Assembly (NCBI RefSeq): GCF_004379255.2
Contig: NC_056036.1
Location: 43,487,576-43,551,575 of the forward strand
Direction of reading: 5' to 3'
DNA: 64,000 nucleotides
From: Salvia splendens
Taxonomy: Eukaryota > Streptophyta > Magnoliopsida > Lamiales > Lamiaceae
Shown here: piece by piece, positions 1-12,315 of the stretch
How the letters are laid out: the number at the start of each line of letters is the position of its first letter
How positions within the stretch are numbered: position 1 is the first letter of the stretch
Notes under the pieces: model-generated
Database searches by the model: none
Told to the model about the DNA's origin: nothing
What the model saw: only the letters and a program-made list of their open reading frames with translations
Program-made: the position numbers and the translations under genes

Positions 1-896
1 AAATAAGAAGTATACTATATTATCATTTAATTTATTATGTGTAAAAAAAATAAAAAAAATAATTCCATTTAATATCTAGTTAACGTTCTATTGGTGATGA
101 TTCCAAGTGTAATTTTGTTCTCCACAATATTAGAAATGGTGTTTTTTTAAATGATGTGGAAGATTTTTAAGAGCAAAGCAGTAGTTAATGTGTATATGAA
201 ACTAGTAATTAATGTGTATATGGAGCTATATGATTTATGTATGGACATGAGAAATTTCCATATATGTATGTGTTTATGTGTGATTCTAGTTGGAGGTAGG
301 TCTCTATGCATACCTATTTGTCAAAGTACTGTTAGTAGGGCATACATACCACATATGCTTTCCACCATGGTATACTGAGACCATTAAATTTTTCTCCTTG
401 AGGTCACGGGTTCAACGCTCCGCCACCCGCTAGGAGACTTTAAGCGTTAATCCGTAAACCCGTTCGAGCAGCCAACACATGTGGTCAAGTTTAGTCAAAT
501 GGCAAATAATGCTAGAACATTGGGTTGTTATATGCGAGACTGTATAAATAAGTCCAGTATTTAAGGTTTTTAAAAGAAGCACAAGTAGAAATAATTAGGA
601 ATTTCTCTTGCGGTCGAACTGGATTTAAAATTTTGCCTAACAATTGGTGGCATATACAGATTAGTATAGGGAAAGCTGTCCAAGTATAAAAAGGCCCATC
701 ATATTAAATACTCCGTACTCCATATTTTTAATAATATAATGAGTTTGAGTTAATGTGCCAGTTTATTAAGAAAATGCTCAAATAAAAAATGATAGCTACT
801 CCTGCAAAACAAGTGCTGCATTACACATGATAAAAAAACCAAATCCGAGCAACAAAAATTGTGCAAAATGAGTTAGGTGCCTCAATTGGTACTTAC
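1..896. other. AT-rich intergenic DNA, possible SINE trace
   Basis: No coding sequence is supported here. Around 396-416 there is a sequence resembling a pol III B box (GGTTCAACGCTCC, consensus GGTTCGANNCC) within a phrase common in plant SINEs. I see no clear A box and no poly-A tail, so the SINE reading is weak. The rest is AT-rich spacer. Confidence 0.3.
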
Positions 897-901
897 CGGC
901 A

Positions 902-1690
902 TCACCCCAGCAACATGTTGTTCCTAGTCCAACAACGTAGTCCACCACCGCCAAGGTAGACTTGTCGTAGCCAGCTAGTATTGATGTGTACGACATCAGC
1001 GAGATGGAGCCCGTCACCTAATATGCGGAGAAGGACAAGGATGCGGCAACTGATGATTATAGCGGGCCGAAAAAGTATAGCCTGAAGGAGACCTTGTTTC
1101 TGATCTAGAACTTCATCGACATCTCCGAGTATCCTATCATAAGCAACCAACAGGCCAATAGAGTGTTATGAGAGTGGGTCGCTGAGAAGTTTAACGCTGG
1201 TCGACCAGTAGGGACGTTCGAGCATGACTACGTGAAGCTTCAGAAGCAATTGGGCCAGGTTCAGAAGGAGATTTCGAAGTGGAATGACAAGTGGGCTAGT
1301 GTGGTCCGGATCACAACGAGATGGACCTCGTGACAAAGACCCATGAGGTGCAAAATTGGCAGGAAATGGGACGCCAAAGAGACCCAAAGTTTCCGTCTTC
1401 GAAAACTACTCTACAAGCGATGGAGATCTGACAATCGACCTCAACGTGACAAACAACGACGTCTTTGGATCATCCCCCAGCACTCAAAGTCGTCCAATGA
1501 GTAATAAAGCGGCGAAGAGGAAAGCGAAGGGAAAGGCCGGTGCCGCCACCCAACCTTTCACTAAATAAGATGACTGACTCTATTACAGAACGAGTATTTC
1601 ATTGCAGGTAGGCCATCTGAAGGACTTGGCGGCGAAGGATATATCGGCGATGTCGGAGTTTAAACTCGAGTTGCACAATGAGTGATCGAC
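902..1690 (+). pseudogene. Dead PIF/Harbinger-associated Myb/trihelix-like (ORF1) gene
   Basis: Plus-strand translation of about 1000-1330 reads as the SANT/trihelix domain of the protein that accompanies plant PIF/Harbinger transposases (often mis-annotated as glutathione S-transferase T3-like). Recognisable pieces are EWVAEKFNAGRPVGTFEHDY and KLQKQLGQVQKEISKWNDKW. The downstream part (1356-1568) carries the usual Ser/Asp-rich linker and the basic patch RPMSNKAAKRKAKGK. In-frame TAG and TAA codons interrupt it; two TAGs (near 1108 and 1170) stand where the family has tryptophan. No start codon or terminal inverted repeats are evident. It is a fossil of a transposon gene, not a host gene. Confidence 0.6.
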
Positions 1691-1699
1691 TTCATTGGC

Positions 1700-2666
1700 T
1701 CAAATATGAGGAATAATAAGTAGTTTTTTTTTTGTATTTAATTTTTTAGGAATTGTAATATTTAAATTTTCTAGGACTTGTAATTTTTAATTTCTAGGGT
1801 TTGTAATTTATAATTTTCGGATAACAATGAATTTTCTGTGTTTTAATTGTTCAACCTTTTATATTTTACGAGTAAAATAGTTGGTAGGTGTGATGTAATT
1901 TAATGGTTGGGGCCTGAATGGAGCCTGCGGAGTTGTGGCTTGTCGCAGAAAATGAGGGAAAATGATGACGTGGAGGAGATTTGGAAGCTGGATCGGGACG
2001 GGGGTGTGGATGCCCTAATACTTCAAATCTCATTCTTCAGACTCTTTTGGTGCTTAAGCCGATCGCATCCAACCCTTGCCACTTATACCCTCATGTAAGA
2101 CGATGTTGGTAATGGCAGTTTGCGATAAATGACATCCACGCAACAACATATTAGCAAGGAGTTTCTGGAACTAACCTCAATCAGTGTTAACAAGCGAGCT
2201 TTACGTCATTTTGCAAGACCGAAAATCACAGGACAATGATTGTTGGTTTTAGCATTGCTAGTTAACATTGTGGATTGTCGACGATGAGAAGTTAGATACA
2301 GCTTCAAAAAAAGAAATAATATCACGACGGCTCTAATTTGACTGAAAAGTCTTAGAAAATAAATTTTGATATTCTTTTAACATGATTTTAATATATTGAC
2401 TGAAAAGTCTTAGAAAATAAATTTTGATATTCTTTTAACATGATTTTAATATAAAAGAAAAATGATGAGACAAAATCGACATTTAACCTAGATTTTGAAA
2501 TAGAAACCCCAAACGCTCTGATTTGCCCTGAGAATGAGAAGCGAGGAGAAGAGAGCCGCAATCAAATCAAATCATCAAAGGCAAAACAAAGCAGTTGCTG
2601 ACTTCTGAGTTTCTCACTACACTCACCGGACTTCAATCTCGGCGACCTACACGCGCACACAGATGC
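1700..2666. other. Spacer and promoter/5' leader of the ULP1 gene
   Basis: AT-rich DNA without convincing ORFs. It contains a perfect tandem duplication at about 2339-2454 (listed separately). The purine-rich stretch 2520-2590 probably is the 5' untranslated leader of the SUMO protease gene, judged only from its position. Confidence 0.4.
2339..2454. repeat. Two perfect tandem copies of a 58-bp sequence
   Basis: The segment beginning TTGACTGAAAAGTCTTAGAA occurs twice in direct succession with a period of 58 bases and no visible mismatch. It lies about 210 bases upstream of the probable ATG of the ULP1 gene, so it is in the promoter or 5' leader. Confidence 0.85.
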
Positions 2667-5600
2667 ATGGCACGGGAAGGAGAGAGAAAGAGGAAAGCGG
2701 GTATAGAACTGGACTTCGATAAATTACTCGCTAGAGACGACGAGCCTCCTCCGGAGTTGCTGATTCAGGATGCGCCGGAGAAGTCGATGCCACTGGAGGA
2801 AGCCGAGGAGGTGGAACCGGGCACCGACAATCACTTCAGGAATCTCTCCGACAAAGAGCTCAAAGAGAGGATAGCGAGGAGCATGAATTTCCTAAATGCG
2901 TCTAAATTGTCCGACGGCGGCGTCAAATTGAGAGATCACATAAAGAGGATGGAAGCGGAATTGGCGCGCAGAAGTCTTGAGAAGGTTGGATTTTTCGTCA
3001 TTGTCTGTGAGAACTGAAACTATTGGTTAATGTGACTTGCGTGAGTTGAGTTTGGTCATACGACATTGGACTAGGAATTGCCAAGAAGAAAATCTCTATT
3101 TGCCCGTATTTCATCAAAAGTATATCTTAAACATGAGATAACATATTGATACTAAAAAAGATGAGAGGAAATGCTTTTTAGTGATGATGATAATGATAAT
3201 TGGGTCTGTTTGACATTATGCTGTGGCATTCTGTTAAAGTGGTTTCATCATAAAGAATTATTGGATAAGTGATGACATATGGGCAAATTTTAGTACAACA
3301 TATCCAATGCTTTACATCTGAATGTCCTAAACTGCCGCAAAATATGCTAAAATGTCTTGTTCCTGTCGTCTTTCTGTGCGTTTGCATTACAATGGGATTT
3401 ATCATGTATTTGTGATGATATTTCTTTTCAGGATAACCTCAAATGCAACAAGTTGATAGCATTAGTCGATGAGTCTACTGGTAATGGTGAGGCTGCATCA
3501 CTCTGTACAAAGTAGATGTTGTTGTAGCTGTTGGTTTTGTTTCCCCCCTTCCATTTCCTTCCTGTTGATCTTGTTCAGTGTTTGTATTTTACTGCTCCTA
3601 CAAACTTAGTTAACATAACCTAGTCACTTCTTGGATTTAATTATATTTAGCTAGATATATATGTGGACTTAGCCACACACATGCACAAGTAGAAAGTTTA
3701 TGCTACATCAGAGAGGATGAATAGATTTTTGTGTTGTCAAAATACCATGGATTCAAAATTCTGTTTGATTTTTTTTTTCATTTTGTTCTGATTGAACAAT
3801 GAACCCTCGACATCTCAGTTAAACACATGGTGATTAAAGCCTATTGTGTTCTGTAGGTGCCATGGATGACTTATCTCATACACGAGCTCCACCATCTGAA
3901 CCTGCTTCAGAATTTAGTAAGCATTTCTGCAGCAAGTTAGACAATGAAGTATGCATTTGTAATAAGTTATTTACTTGCTTGTCCTGATTACCCAATGAGA
4001 TAATGTGGTGTCAGATCCCCTTCAATTTTTCCTTTTCTTTCTCAACCAGAGTGCAAACAGATGTTTCGGAGCAGAATTATATACTTTGAATCAATCTGAT
4101 CAGAAAAATATCCAAGAGCACAAGCCATTTTTAGCTCAGATAACACAGAAGAGAGGTTTATCATCAAGACAAACACCTTTTAAATCTGCGAATTTTCTTT
4201 CAGCAAACATTGGTAACCTGCAGCAAACCAATGGTGAGAAACGAGGAAGCCATGCTTCTAATTCTTCATCTCATCTGTCTGACAAAGATGTTTCTTGTCG
4301 TTCAGCAAGAAAGTAAGTAAGGCTGTGCTAAATTTCACTTGTTTTTAAGGGAGTTTCATCAGTGTTACTTGTGCTGTGGAAACACCTACCTCTAATGGCT
4401 GATCCCTCTACTGTCTGATGAGTCCAAAATCTGATATTTGATTTACTTGTCTCTCCCTCAGACTCTTTGGAATCTATATAAAAATATACTTATGAACAGA
4501 AAAACAACACATTTTACACGATGATTACATATTCTTGACATATTTTTTTTTGCTGTTTTTAGGAAAAGTAGTGTTCCTAGTCTGCGTCTACATAACACCA
4601 GAAGGAGCGCGGTAAGTTCACTTAGTTTGGAGTTGAATTTTCATGTACCCCTTTCTCCAACTGTTCTCTCTCTCTCTCAGTGTCTGCTAACTGAACTTAT
4701 ATCTGCAATCTTTCTTGGGTGGTGCACTAAACCTTTGAGATGATAGATTCTAAGGCAGCCTACATTGCTAAGGAGATTGTTATTGAACAACATTGCTGGC
4801 AAAATATGTTTAGTGCTATTCTCCTGTATCTGTTCTGTGTTGCCTATCTAGTTTTTATAATTTTTTGTTCAAGTATATTCTGTGCCCATAGTTTTGTTTA
4901 GAGTGGTGCAGTGTTGTATATTATGTTTTTCAGCTGTTACTGTTAATCAACTCATGAAGGTGACAACTGCCAACATAAAATTTTCAGCAGAGAGATTTTG
5001 TTCTAGTAGATGAGGAGGACGATGAACTTGAGGTCGATGTAGTAGATGAAACAGACCAAGTGGGTCAAAGGTATAGTATAGATCCTTGAACAATCTAGCA
5101 AGACTGTAACCTTGGTGTCTGCTTTCAGGGATAAAGTTTTGAGATGCTTTGTGTAGTTGGGATCAGAACTTACTTATTCCTTCCTCTTAATTTGTTTCAG
5201 CAGCAAAGATGCCCGTATATACTACCCATCAAGGTACCATCTTACTGCAATATGTATCATGGAAGATTTTTGTATGATTAAGTTCCTTCTTATGCATCCT
5301 ACATTACTGCTTATTAAAATAGGGATGATCCTGAAGCCTTCGAAATTTGTTACTTGGACATGGAATGTCTGACTCCTGAGTCTTATTTGTCATCACCAAT
5401 CATGAACTTTTACATTCGGTAAGTTCAATAAAGGTTGTTAGTTATTGTACTTCTTTATCGTCAATATGTATGTGAGTCATGTGACCATTACTTTTATTAC
5501 TGATAGTAATTATTGTTTCTGTATATTTTAATGAATTTTTTTGCCCTAGCTCATTGGAGGACCTTTTTCATCTCTTTTCCCTTTTTCTGCTTTGTTTACT

Positions 5601-8600
5601 TGACAGTACTGTTAAGTTGAGATTGCTGAGCTGTTGCTAGCATGTTTTATGGCAACACATATGGCATTCAGTATTGATAGAGATCAAACTAGAGATCTCC
5701 ATTATCTTTTGAAATTATTTTCATTAGTGTGAAAACTGTCTCGATATTACTTTCCATGTTTAGGGATTTGTTTCCTTGTTTAGTTTTAAGTTGATTTACT
5801 TTCCTAGTTTACACTTCGACAGGTCGTAGGAGTCCTATAAATAGCTCCACTTTAGAAGAGCTAGGCATCTCAGAAAATAAAGTGTTTAGGACAGTTTCAG
5901 CCATAGGCCTCTGTTGAGGATTATCAGGCCTCTTCGGAGGATTGCTCTTCTTTAAGTCCAGTTATTGTCTTTTGTTTTCGCTTTGCTCTCGTTATTTTGT
6001 GTTCATCCACCTTTACTCCACATTAGTAATCCACTCTATGGACTGCTAGCAATTTTGTAATTTACATTACATTTCCTAATATAGTGAAGAAACTTGAGCT
6101 TGTAGTTTTAGTTTCGTTTGTTTTAATACTGCATTCTTTGAGTTGTATACAAGCTTGGTTCACACTAAATCCTCCAGCAATATGGATATAATCTGGATAC
6201 TGGACTGCCATCCTAAGCTAAGACTATTAATTTAATGATTTAATCCTATTTCAACCAAAGTGAAAAATCCTAGCACTAATTAGTGCTCATCTTGTGGGAG
6301 ACTCACTTATTAAGAATTTCTCTGCAAAAATGAAGAAAATATTTGTAGTTGTTCTAGCATTCTCTAAACTCTTTCCTTATGACACTTCAATTGCATGCTA
6401 ACTTTTTGTCACTTGAGACTGCAGGTTTGTTGCTAAAAATTTATGATGAGATATTTACTAACTGATATACTTTGTTTAGATATTTGCAGAAACCAACACT
6501 CCCAAGTGCCAGAAGAAAAGACAATTATCATATGTTTAATACTTACTTCTATGAGAAGTTGAAACAGGATGTTCTGTCGAAGGTAGCTTCTGATACTCTT
6601 GGAGCACTCCTCTCTTTGGAGTCGGACAGTCAATTTTATCCCAGTTATGTACATAGAATCGTCTGATATTCAAGAAATAAGAAAGGCGCCAATGTCATAT
6701 TGTCATTTACAATGGATTGCTCGTCTAGTGTCTCTCTGAGAGTTTGAAAGAGTTTTACTATGAGAGGCATGGACACATTCCTTTTTTAGAATTTGATGTT
6801 CTTGTCAACCTCAAAATCATGCTGATCGTTATGAGTGCTGTAGAATATTTCTTATGTACTATAAGTCAAATCCCTTCAAATGAAAAGCAGAAACTGATCC
6901 TGTTGTATATCCTACTTGCAATCTAAGTTTTGATGTTTGTTTTTAGTTAATTATACAAGTTTTTGGTCTACTTAGTATTTTTTCCCTGATGCAGGCTGAT
7001 AGAGAAGATCTATTTTTGAAGTTCAGAAGGTGGTGGAAAGGTGTAAATATATTCGAGAAAGCATATATCTTCCTCCCAATTCATGAAAAGTAAGCAGTAA
7101 GATCAGTTGTTATGATGTCAAGCTACCCTTGGAAGTGTTTTTGTTCTTCTATATCAGTTGGTTGAACTATGACCTCTGCTTTTGTGCATAGCATACTACC
7201 ATGGCAGTGATTCTCTGATATACACATGTAGGTTGTGATCATTGATATTTCCCTACATAATGTGTTGGGTCCCCGACCCCTTTTGGAGAGAGTTAATTTT
7301 TAACCAGGATCAAGGCAATAGCGCAACGAAAATATCAATGCCTAAATTTCAACTAATATACAGAAAAAATATGTTAATTTTTAATTAAATAATTGAATCA
7401 GCTTTCTGTGTTTCTTTATTTAGAAATGGGGGTCATTGAGGTGATAATTACATGAGTACTGTACCAAGTTCAGTTAGCTGTAATATGAGGCCTTTCGTTT
7501 CAAGCAAGACAGGTCAATTTATACTGATAAGAAGTACTCCCTCCGTCCCGGCTAAGATGATACATTTCTTAGCCAACACGGGATTTATGAGTTATTGGTT
7601 AATTGGAGAGAGAAAGAGTAGGTGTAAGTGTTAAATGGAGAGAGAAAGAGAGTTGAATATTTAATTGGAGAGAGGAAAAGTGGTTGAGTGTGTTAATTGG
7701 AGACAGAAAGTTACCAAAAATAGAAATATGTCATCTTGGTTGGGACAAACTAAAAAGGAAAGCGTGTCATCTTCGTTGGGACGGAGGGACCGAGGGAGTA
7801 GATGCTACCCCCAGAACTTCCGAGTCATGAACATTTGTATTTCATCCATATACATCGATGTATTTCCATTCTAGTCCTTTGCATTACATTCGGTGAGTCG
7901 ACATGCCATGTCAAGCATTTTCTGAAACTTACCAGATCTTTTGTATTGCCAGACTACCTCACTGACTATATTTTGCATTATCTCATTTCCGGCAGCTGTC
8001 ATTGGAGTTTGATTATTATATCCATGCCAAATAAAGAAGACGAATCAGGGCCAATTATACTACATTTGGATTCTTTAGGACTTCATTGTAGCAAGTCAAT
8101 TTTCAGTAATGTTAAGAGGTCAGTAAATTTTGTTCTTGATTATGTTGTGAGACAAGCACTATTTACTGGTCACTGAAACTGCTTTTAGATCATACAAATT
8201 TGATAGTTTGCTAAAAGACTGCCAAAGTGTGTATACCGTGTAGCAGATACCTTACAATGTGTTATGGGATATTAATTATTAACTCTGATATCATACTGGG
8301 AGAATACTACACGATTTTTCATTCTAAGTTGGTGCATAGGTTTCCTTTTGTTTTTTCTTAAAGTAGAATATACAATAATATTGAACTTGTCCTTGATATT
8401 TGACGAGAAGTTGTAATATTTGATGCGATACCAGGAACTTTGTCCCACTTCTTAAATTTAACCACAAGACTGGCAAGGAGGGAGTATATTTTTATAGTAT
8501 ATCATGTGATTGGTCTTTGAGACTGTCTAAACATTTTAGATTCCATTGGCACTCAGAAATTTTTACTTGTAAATGGTCCCTGAAGTGGTAGCATAGTTAA

Positions 8601-9667
8601 ATTGGGTCTGTATGGAAACTATCGCTTTGTGCCTGCAATATGGGTGTACGCTGACTATTCTAATAAATTACAGATGCTCAACTTGGTTTTTTCATCTGAA
8701 TTTTCTGACCTCATACGGCTCTCTTATAAATATTAGTAGTATTTACTTCCTTAGTTGTAGGAGACTAGGAGCATATTAAGTATCACCAGCTAATAAGTTG
8801 AATACTCAGCATGTGTTTTATGCATTGGCAAAAGTCTACTGCTTATGCATAGTTGTCTATTATCTGAGTACTAGAGAATGGATTGTCATTGTCATTATCA
8901 TAAATTGTCACTTTGATCAGGCTGTTTGGTTGGCTTGCTGTATGCCACTTGAACTTTTGCCCCAAGTCATCTAAATCAAGTTATTCAATTGATTGCTTAT
9001 GCAAATTTATTTATTTTCAAATGTGGCCATGATTTGTTATCCGACAGCTTTCTAGTAGAAGAGTGGAAGTTTCTGAAAAAAGAAGAAGTGCTGCAACTGC
9101 CCTTTGCAGAGCATATCTGGAACAGGCTCTCTCGAAGAATTGATGACAGAGTTATTGAGGTATACTTCTTCCTTTGAAAGAAATTCTGTTTAATCATTTC
9201 CTAATGTGAAGAAAACTGTTAAGCTAAAGATGTTGAGAAGAGGGTGAAGTGTAACTTAGTTTGGTGAATGTATGCAAATATGAATTATGAAAGCGAAGAT
9301 ACTGTACCACGGCCTGCTTGCGTTTATTTAACTAAGACAACTGCCTTGTGAAACAGGTGCCACAGCAACAGAATGTATACGACTGTGGTCTTTTTGTTCT
9401 ATTCTTTATAGAACGATTCATTGGCGATGCGCCTGAACGTCTGAAAAAGCGGGACTTGGATATGGTACTTGTTTCCATTTTACTAATATTTTCAGTTTTC
9501 TTTATGTTTCTGGTTATTTTTGGTTACCTCTGCGCATTCTTATCCATTATCAGTTCGGAAAGCAATGGTTCAGACCTGAGGAAGCTTCAAGTCTGAGAAG
9601 GAGAATTCGCAATTTACTGAGGGAAGAGTTCAAGAAAGCAGACGAAAAGCCGTGTACAGTAGATTGA
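2667..9667 (+). CDS. ULP1D: ULP1/OTS-type SUMO-specific cysteine protease (14 exons)
   Basis: C48 protease that removes SUMO from nuclear proteins. Exons read by eye: 2667-2984, 3432-3480, 3857-3948, 4050-4312, 4563-4611, 4988-5070, 5201-5233, 5323-5418, 6480-6582, 6995-7089, 7996-8118, 9048-9159, 9357-9464, 9554-9667. All junctions are GT-AG and phases agree, giving 545 residues, close to Arabidopsis ULP1C/ULP1D (OTS2/OTS1). The N-terminal 250 residues are charged and low in complexity, as in OTS proteins. The catalytic domain starts near LTPESYLSSPIMNFYIR. The triad is visible: His396 (CHWSL), Asp419 (LHLDSLG), Cys482 (YDCG), with the oxyanion Gln in PQQQN just before. The C terminus KQWFRPEEASSLRRRIRNLL matches the family. 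I chose the ATG at 2667 because the family-like acidic/basic N terminus begins there; an in-frame ATG at 2595 is the alternative. ULP1C versus ULP1D cannot be settled. Confidence 0.88.
5728..6020 (+). mobile_element. Probable solo LTR in an intron of the ULP1 gene
   Basis: A 293-bp sequence beginning TGTGAAAACTG and ending TTTACTCCA lies in the intron between exons 8 and 9. It is flanked on both sides by CATTAG (5722-5727 and 6021-6026), a candidate 6-bp target-site duplication. It contains a TATA-like CTATAAATAG at about 5835 and an AATAAAG at about 5877, the order expected for the promoter and poly(A) signal of an LTR. No internal retrotransposon sequence is present, so I read it as a solo LTR left by recombination. 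Confidence 0.6.
7537..7798. mobile_element. Stowaway-like MITE in an intron of the ULP1 gene
   Basis: A 262-bp insertion bounded by TA dinucleotides (7535-7536 and 7799-7800) with terminal inverted repeats CTCCCTCCGTCCC and its complement, the standard ends of Tc1/mariner Stowaway MITEs. The right end has a few extra bases. It lies between exons 10 and 11, just upstream of the exon carrying the catalytic His and Asp. Confidence 0.85.
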
Positions 9668-9840
9668 AGGATAAAGTGAATATTGATACATTCAACCAGA
9701 CAGATTTTGAAACGACTTTTGTACAGGATTCTTACAGACATGACGAGTTAGAAGTGAACTCTGACCTACATTTTAGAACAAATGGAGTTAGTATGGAGGA
9801 TATTTTGGTGTATATTGATGGAAACTACTCCACAATGTAA

Positions 9841-10142
9841 AGATCGACAGCTATCAATCTTTAAAATGGGAAGTTGAGTTTGCGTCGTGTTCTTACTAGT
9901 TACATGTATTAGTTCTTACTAGTTACATGTACTTTCATTTCTATGTATAATTTACATAAGCGTGTTCTCATTGGTAGTAGACTAGTAGTACTATATTTTT
10001 TTTTATTAATGCTCATTATTATTATTTAATTTTATTTTATTTTATAAAATATGAATTTCATTATACAATTATTAGTAGTATTTACTAGCTGGTCCTTGTT
10101 TTATCATTTAATAATATGATTTTGGTAAACTATTGTTATTCA
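9841..10142. other. 3' flank of the ULP1 gene, AT-rich
   Basis: Short spacer with a small direct repeat of TTCTTACTAGTTACATGTA (about 9890-9930) and an ATT/TTTTA-rich tract at 10000-10050. No gene is visible. Confidence 0.5.
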
Positions 10143-10235
10143 TTGTTTTAATGGGTTTTTTCTTTTTTTGTTCTAGATTAGAACTTAGATTCTTTTAGCG
10201 TACTAGAGTTTTTTTTTATTCCGTGTTTGGGAGAA

Positions 10236-10395
10236 ACGCATGACCTTCATGCGTCTCTTTTTAATGAAACGCATGACGGAGATGCGTCTTTTATAGAGAC
10301 GCATGAGGGACATGCGTCTTTAATTTTTTTCGATTTTTTTAGTGACGCATGAATGTCATGCGTCTTAGGGAGAGACGCATGGGGGTCATGCGTCT
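10236..10395. repeat. Ladder of five short palindromes, left arm
   Basis: Five successive 19-21 bp palindromes of core ACGCATG/CATGCGT with 3-6 nt loops, spaced by 12-20 bp. They are matched one for one in inverted order by the right arm at 11191-11352; the outer three pairs are identical and differences in the inner two fall in the loops. Confidence 0.85.
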
Positions 10396-11190
10396 ATAAA
10401 TACATACAGAGAGAGATTGTATGGAAATTGTGACACTCAAGCTACACGTCTAGTCATGGCAAGGGGCAGGTTTTTGCAGAAATTGGGAAAAAGTGAGAAG
10501 AGAGAGAGATTGTATGTTATTATTTTGAAGAGAGAGATTGTATGTTATTATTTTGAAGAGAGAGATACTGTGACACTCAAGCTACACGTCTAGTCACTCT
10601 AAATTTATATGCCTTCTGCCTAAATATTATTTTGCTTTATACGTTCAATTTTAAATTAAAAATTGCACTGTATTTAGCTTGTTAAATAGCCTAAATAAAG
10701 TGTTTAATCATAGAAACTTATGCCTAAAAGTACTTGATTAATAACATAAATATAATGTCTTCTTTTATACTCGTATTTTGCTTATCAAGAGGCACATATT
10801 TAAATTTATGAGTATGATACATCTTATCTCATATGAATTTTTAACATAGTTATATGATTAATTAGGGAAAGCTAACATATTATGTTTCTTAGTTGTTTGC
10901 CCACATGGATTAAGAAAATGTATATGATTTTTAGGTTTTGTAAAATGAATAACTAATTCTACATAAATTAATAACTTATTTAATATTTATTTTTATTTAG
11001 AGCAAAATATATGTTCACCGAACATAAATTATGGAGTAAAAAAATCATTTGAGTTTAATATATATGATGGAGTAATATGTATGTATTTATACAATCTCTC
11101 TCTCTTCCACTTTTCCCCAATTTCTCAAAACTTGCCCCCTTGACGTGACCTGACTTGTATTTATACAATCTCTCTCTATATGTATTTAGA

Positions 11191-11352
11191 GACGCATGAC
11201 CCTCATGCGTCTCTCCCTAAGACGCATGACGGTCATGCGTCACTAAAAAAAATCGAAAAAAATTAGAGACGCATGTCCCTCATGCGTCTCTATAAAAGAC
11301 GCATCTCCGTCATGCGTTTCATTAAAAAGAGACGCATGAAGGTCATGCGTCT
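11191..11352. repeat. Ladder of five short palindromes, right arm
   Basis: Inverted counterpart of the array at 10236-10395. Each step has the stem GACGCAT(GA)/(TC)ATGCGTC around a short variable loop (CCC, CGG, TCC and similar). Confidence 0.85.
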
Positions 11353-11442
11353 CTCCCAAACACGGAATAAAAAAAAACTCTAGTACACTAAAAGAATCTA
11401 AGTTCTAATCTAGAACAAAAAAGAAAAAACCCTTGTTTTAAT

Positions 11443-12315
11443 ATTACTACTATTTAACTCATTTTTCTGCGTAAAGATGTAACCAACCAAAAGAGTCGGG
11501 TCGGGTGCATGAATAGAAGATTGCAACTCAAACTCCGAAATCATGTGGATTAAATACAACCTAATTTAAAAAAAAATACATGGAAACAATTTTAAAAATG
11601 GATTGACACCTTCCGAAATAGAGATAAAAGAATAAAATATTGAAGTGGGTAGGTGGTTGGACTAATCGAGTATAGTATCGGGCATTAGAGACCAAGTTCA
11701 AATTACCCACTAATGTTTAATGTTTTTTTTTACTTTTTGGATAACTGTGGCCCATAAGATAGTAATATGGAGAAGTACTGTATTAAATTTATAAGATACT
11801 TTTCTCATAATAAATCTCATTTTCTAATCTCCCAATTCGCAAACTTGCAGTATTACGAAGACGTTTTAAGCCTTGATTAGTAGTCCATCAACTAATTATA
11901 TTCTATTTAGGAGAATCGATGAATGTGATTACAAGTAAATTTAGGATTTACTCAGACCAGCCGGCCGATGTCAATAGTCATATGCACAGCTCAAGGATCA
12001 AATTTGTAAGAGATCAGGCAACCATGCATCTTTAGACACACTTAATTACCTTGGTCACATTTTTATGATGTTTTCAAATGTGCATACTAATATTCAACAA
12101 TGTCCATTGACAGAAGGATAGGTTACCTAGATATGTGTCTTTGTGACTAAGGCTATAAAGTATAGAGATTCTGGATTAACTATTCACTTGATCATAATGA
12201 AGAAGACAAGCAAGTATATAATGACAGATATGTAGGAACAAATCGACAAAGCTATCTCCAATTCCTCTTAATTAACTATTCTTCTTCTTCTTCTTCTTCT
12301 CACAATCTTGTTTTC
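11443..12315. other. Spacer and 5' leader of the LysM kinase gene
   Basis: No ORF is supported. A phrase at about 11650-11710 weakly recalls a tRNA-derived SINE head, too degenerate to call. A (CTT)n pyrimidine microsatellite at about 12282-12300 lies just 5' of the ATG, probably in the 5' untranslated leader. Confidence 0.4.

Larger units (their letters stand above)
10153..11432. mobile_element. 1.28-kb non-autonomous element with long inverted repeats carrying palindrome ladders
   Basis: The ends are GGGTTTTTTC... and ...GAAAAAACCC, and both flanks carry TTGTTTTAAT (10143-10152, 11433-11442), a perfect 10-bp target-site duplication. The inverted repeats extend at least 270 bp inward and, more loosely, to about 10520/11085. 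Within each arm lie five short hairpins of the form GACGCATGA-N3-TCATGCGTC (10236-10395 and 11191-11352). The unique centre is AT-rich without a transposase. TSD length and long TIRs point to the Mutator-like (MULE) superfamily as a TIR-MITE; this assignment is inference. Confidence 0.8.

Noticed and set aside
360..480. A tRNA gene suggested by a B-box-like GGTTCAACGCTCC
   Set aside because: No cloverleaf, anticodon arm or acceptor stem could be drawn; at most a SINE remnant.
10236..11352. Regularly spaced repeats that could be taken for a CRISPR array
   Set aside because: The repeats are short palindromes inside a transposon's inverted repeats in a plant nuclear sequence; spacers are short and mirrored between arms, and no cas genes exist.
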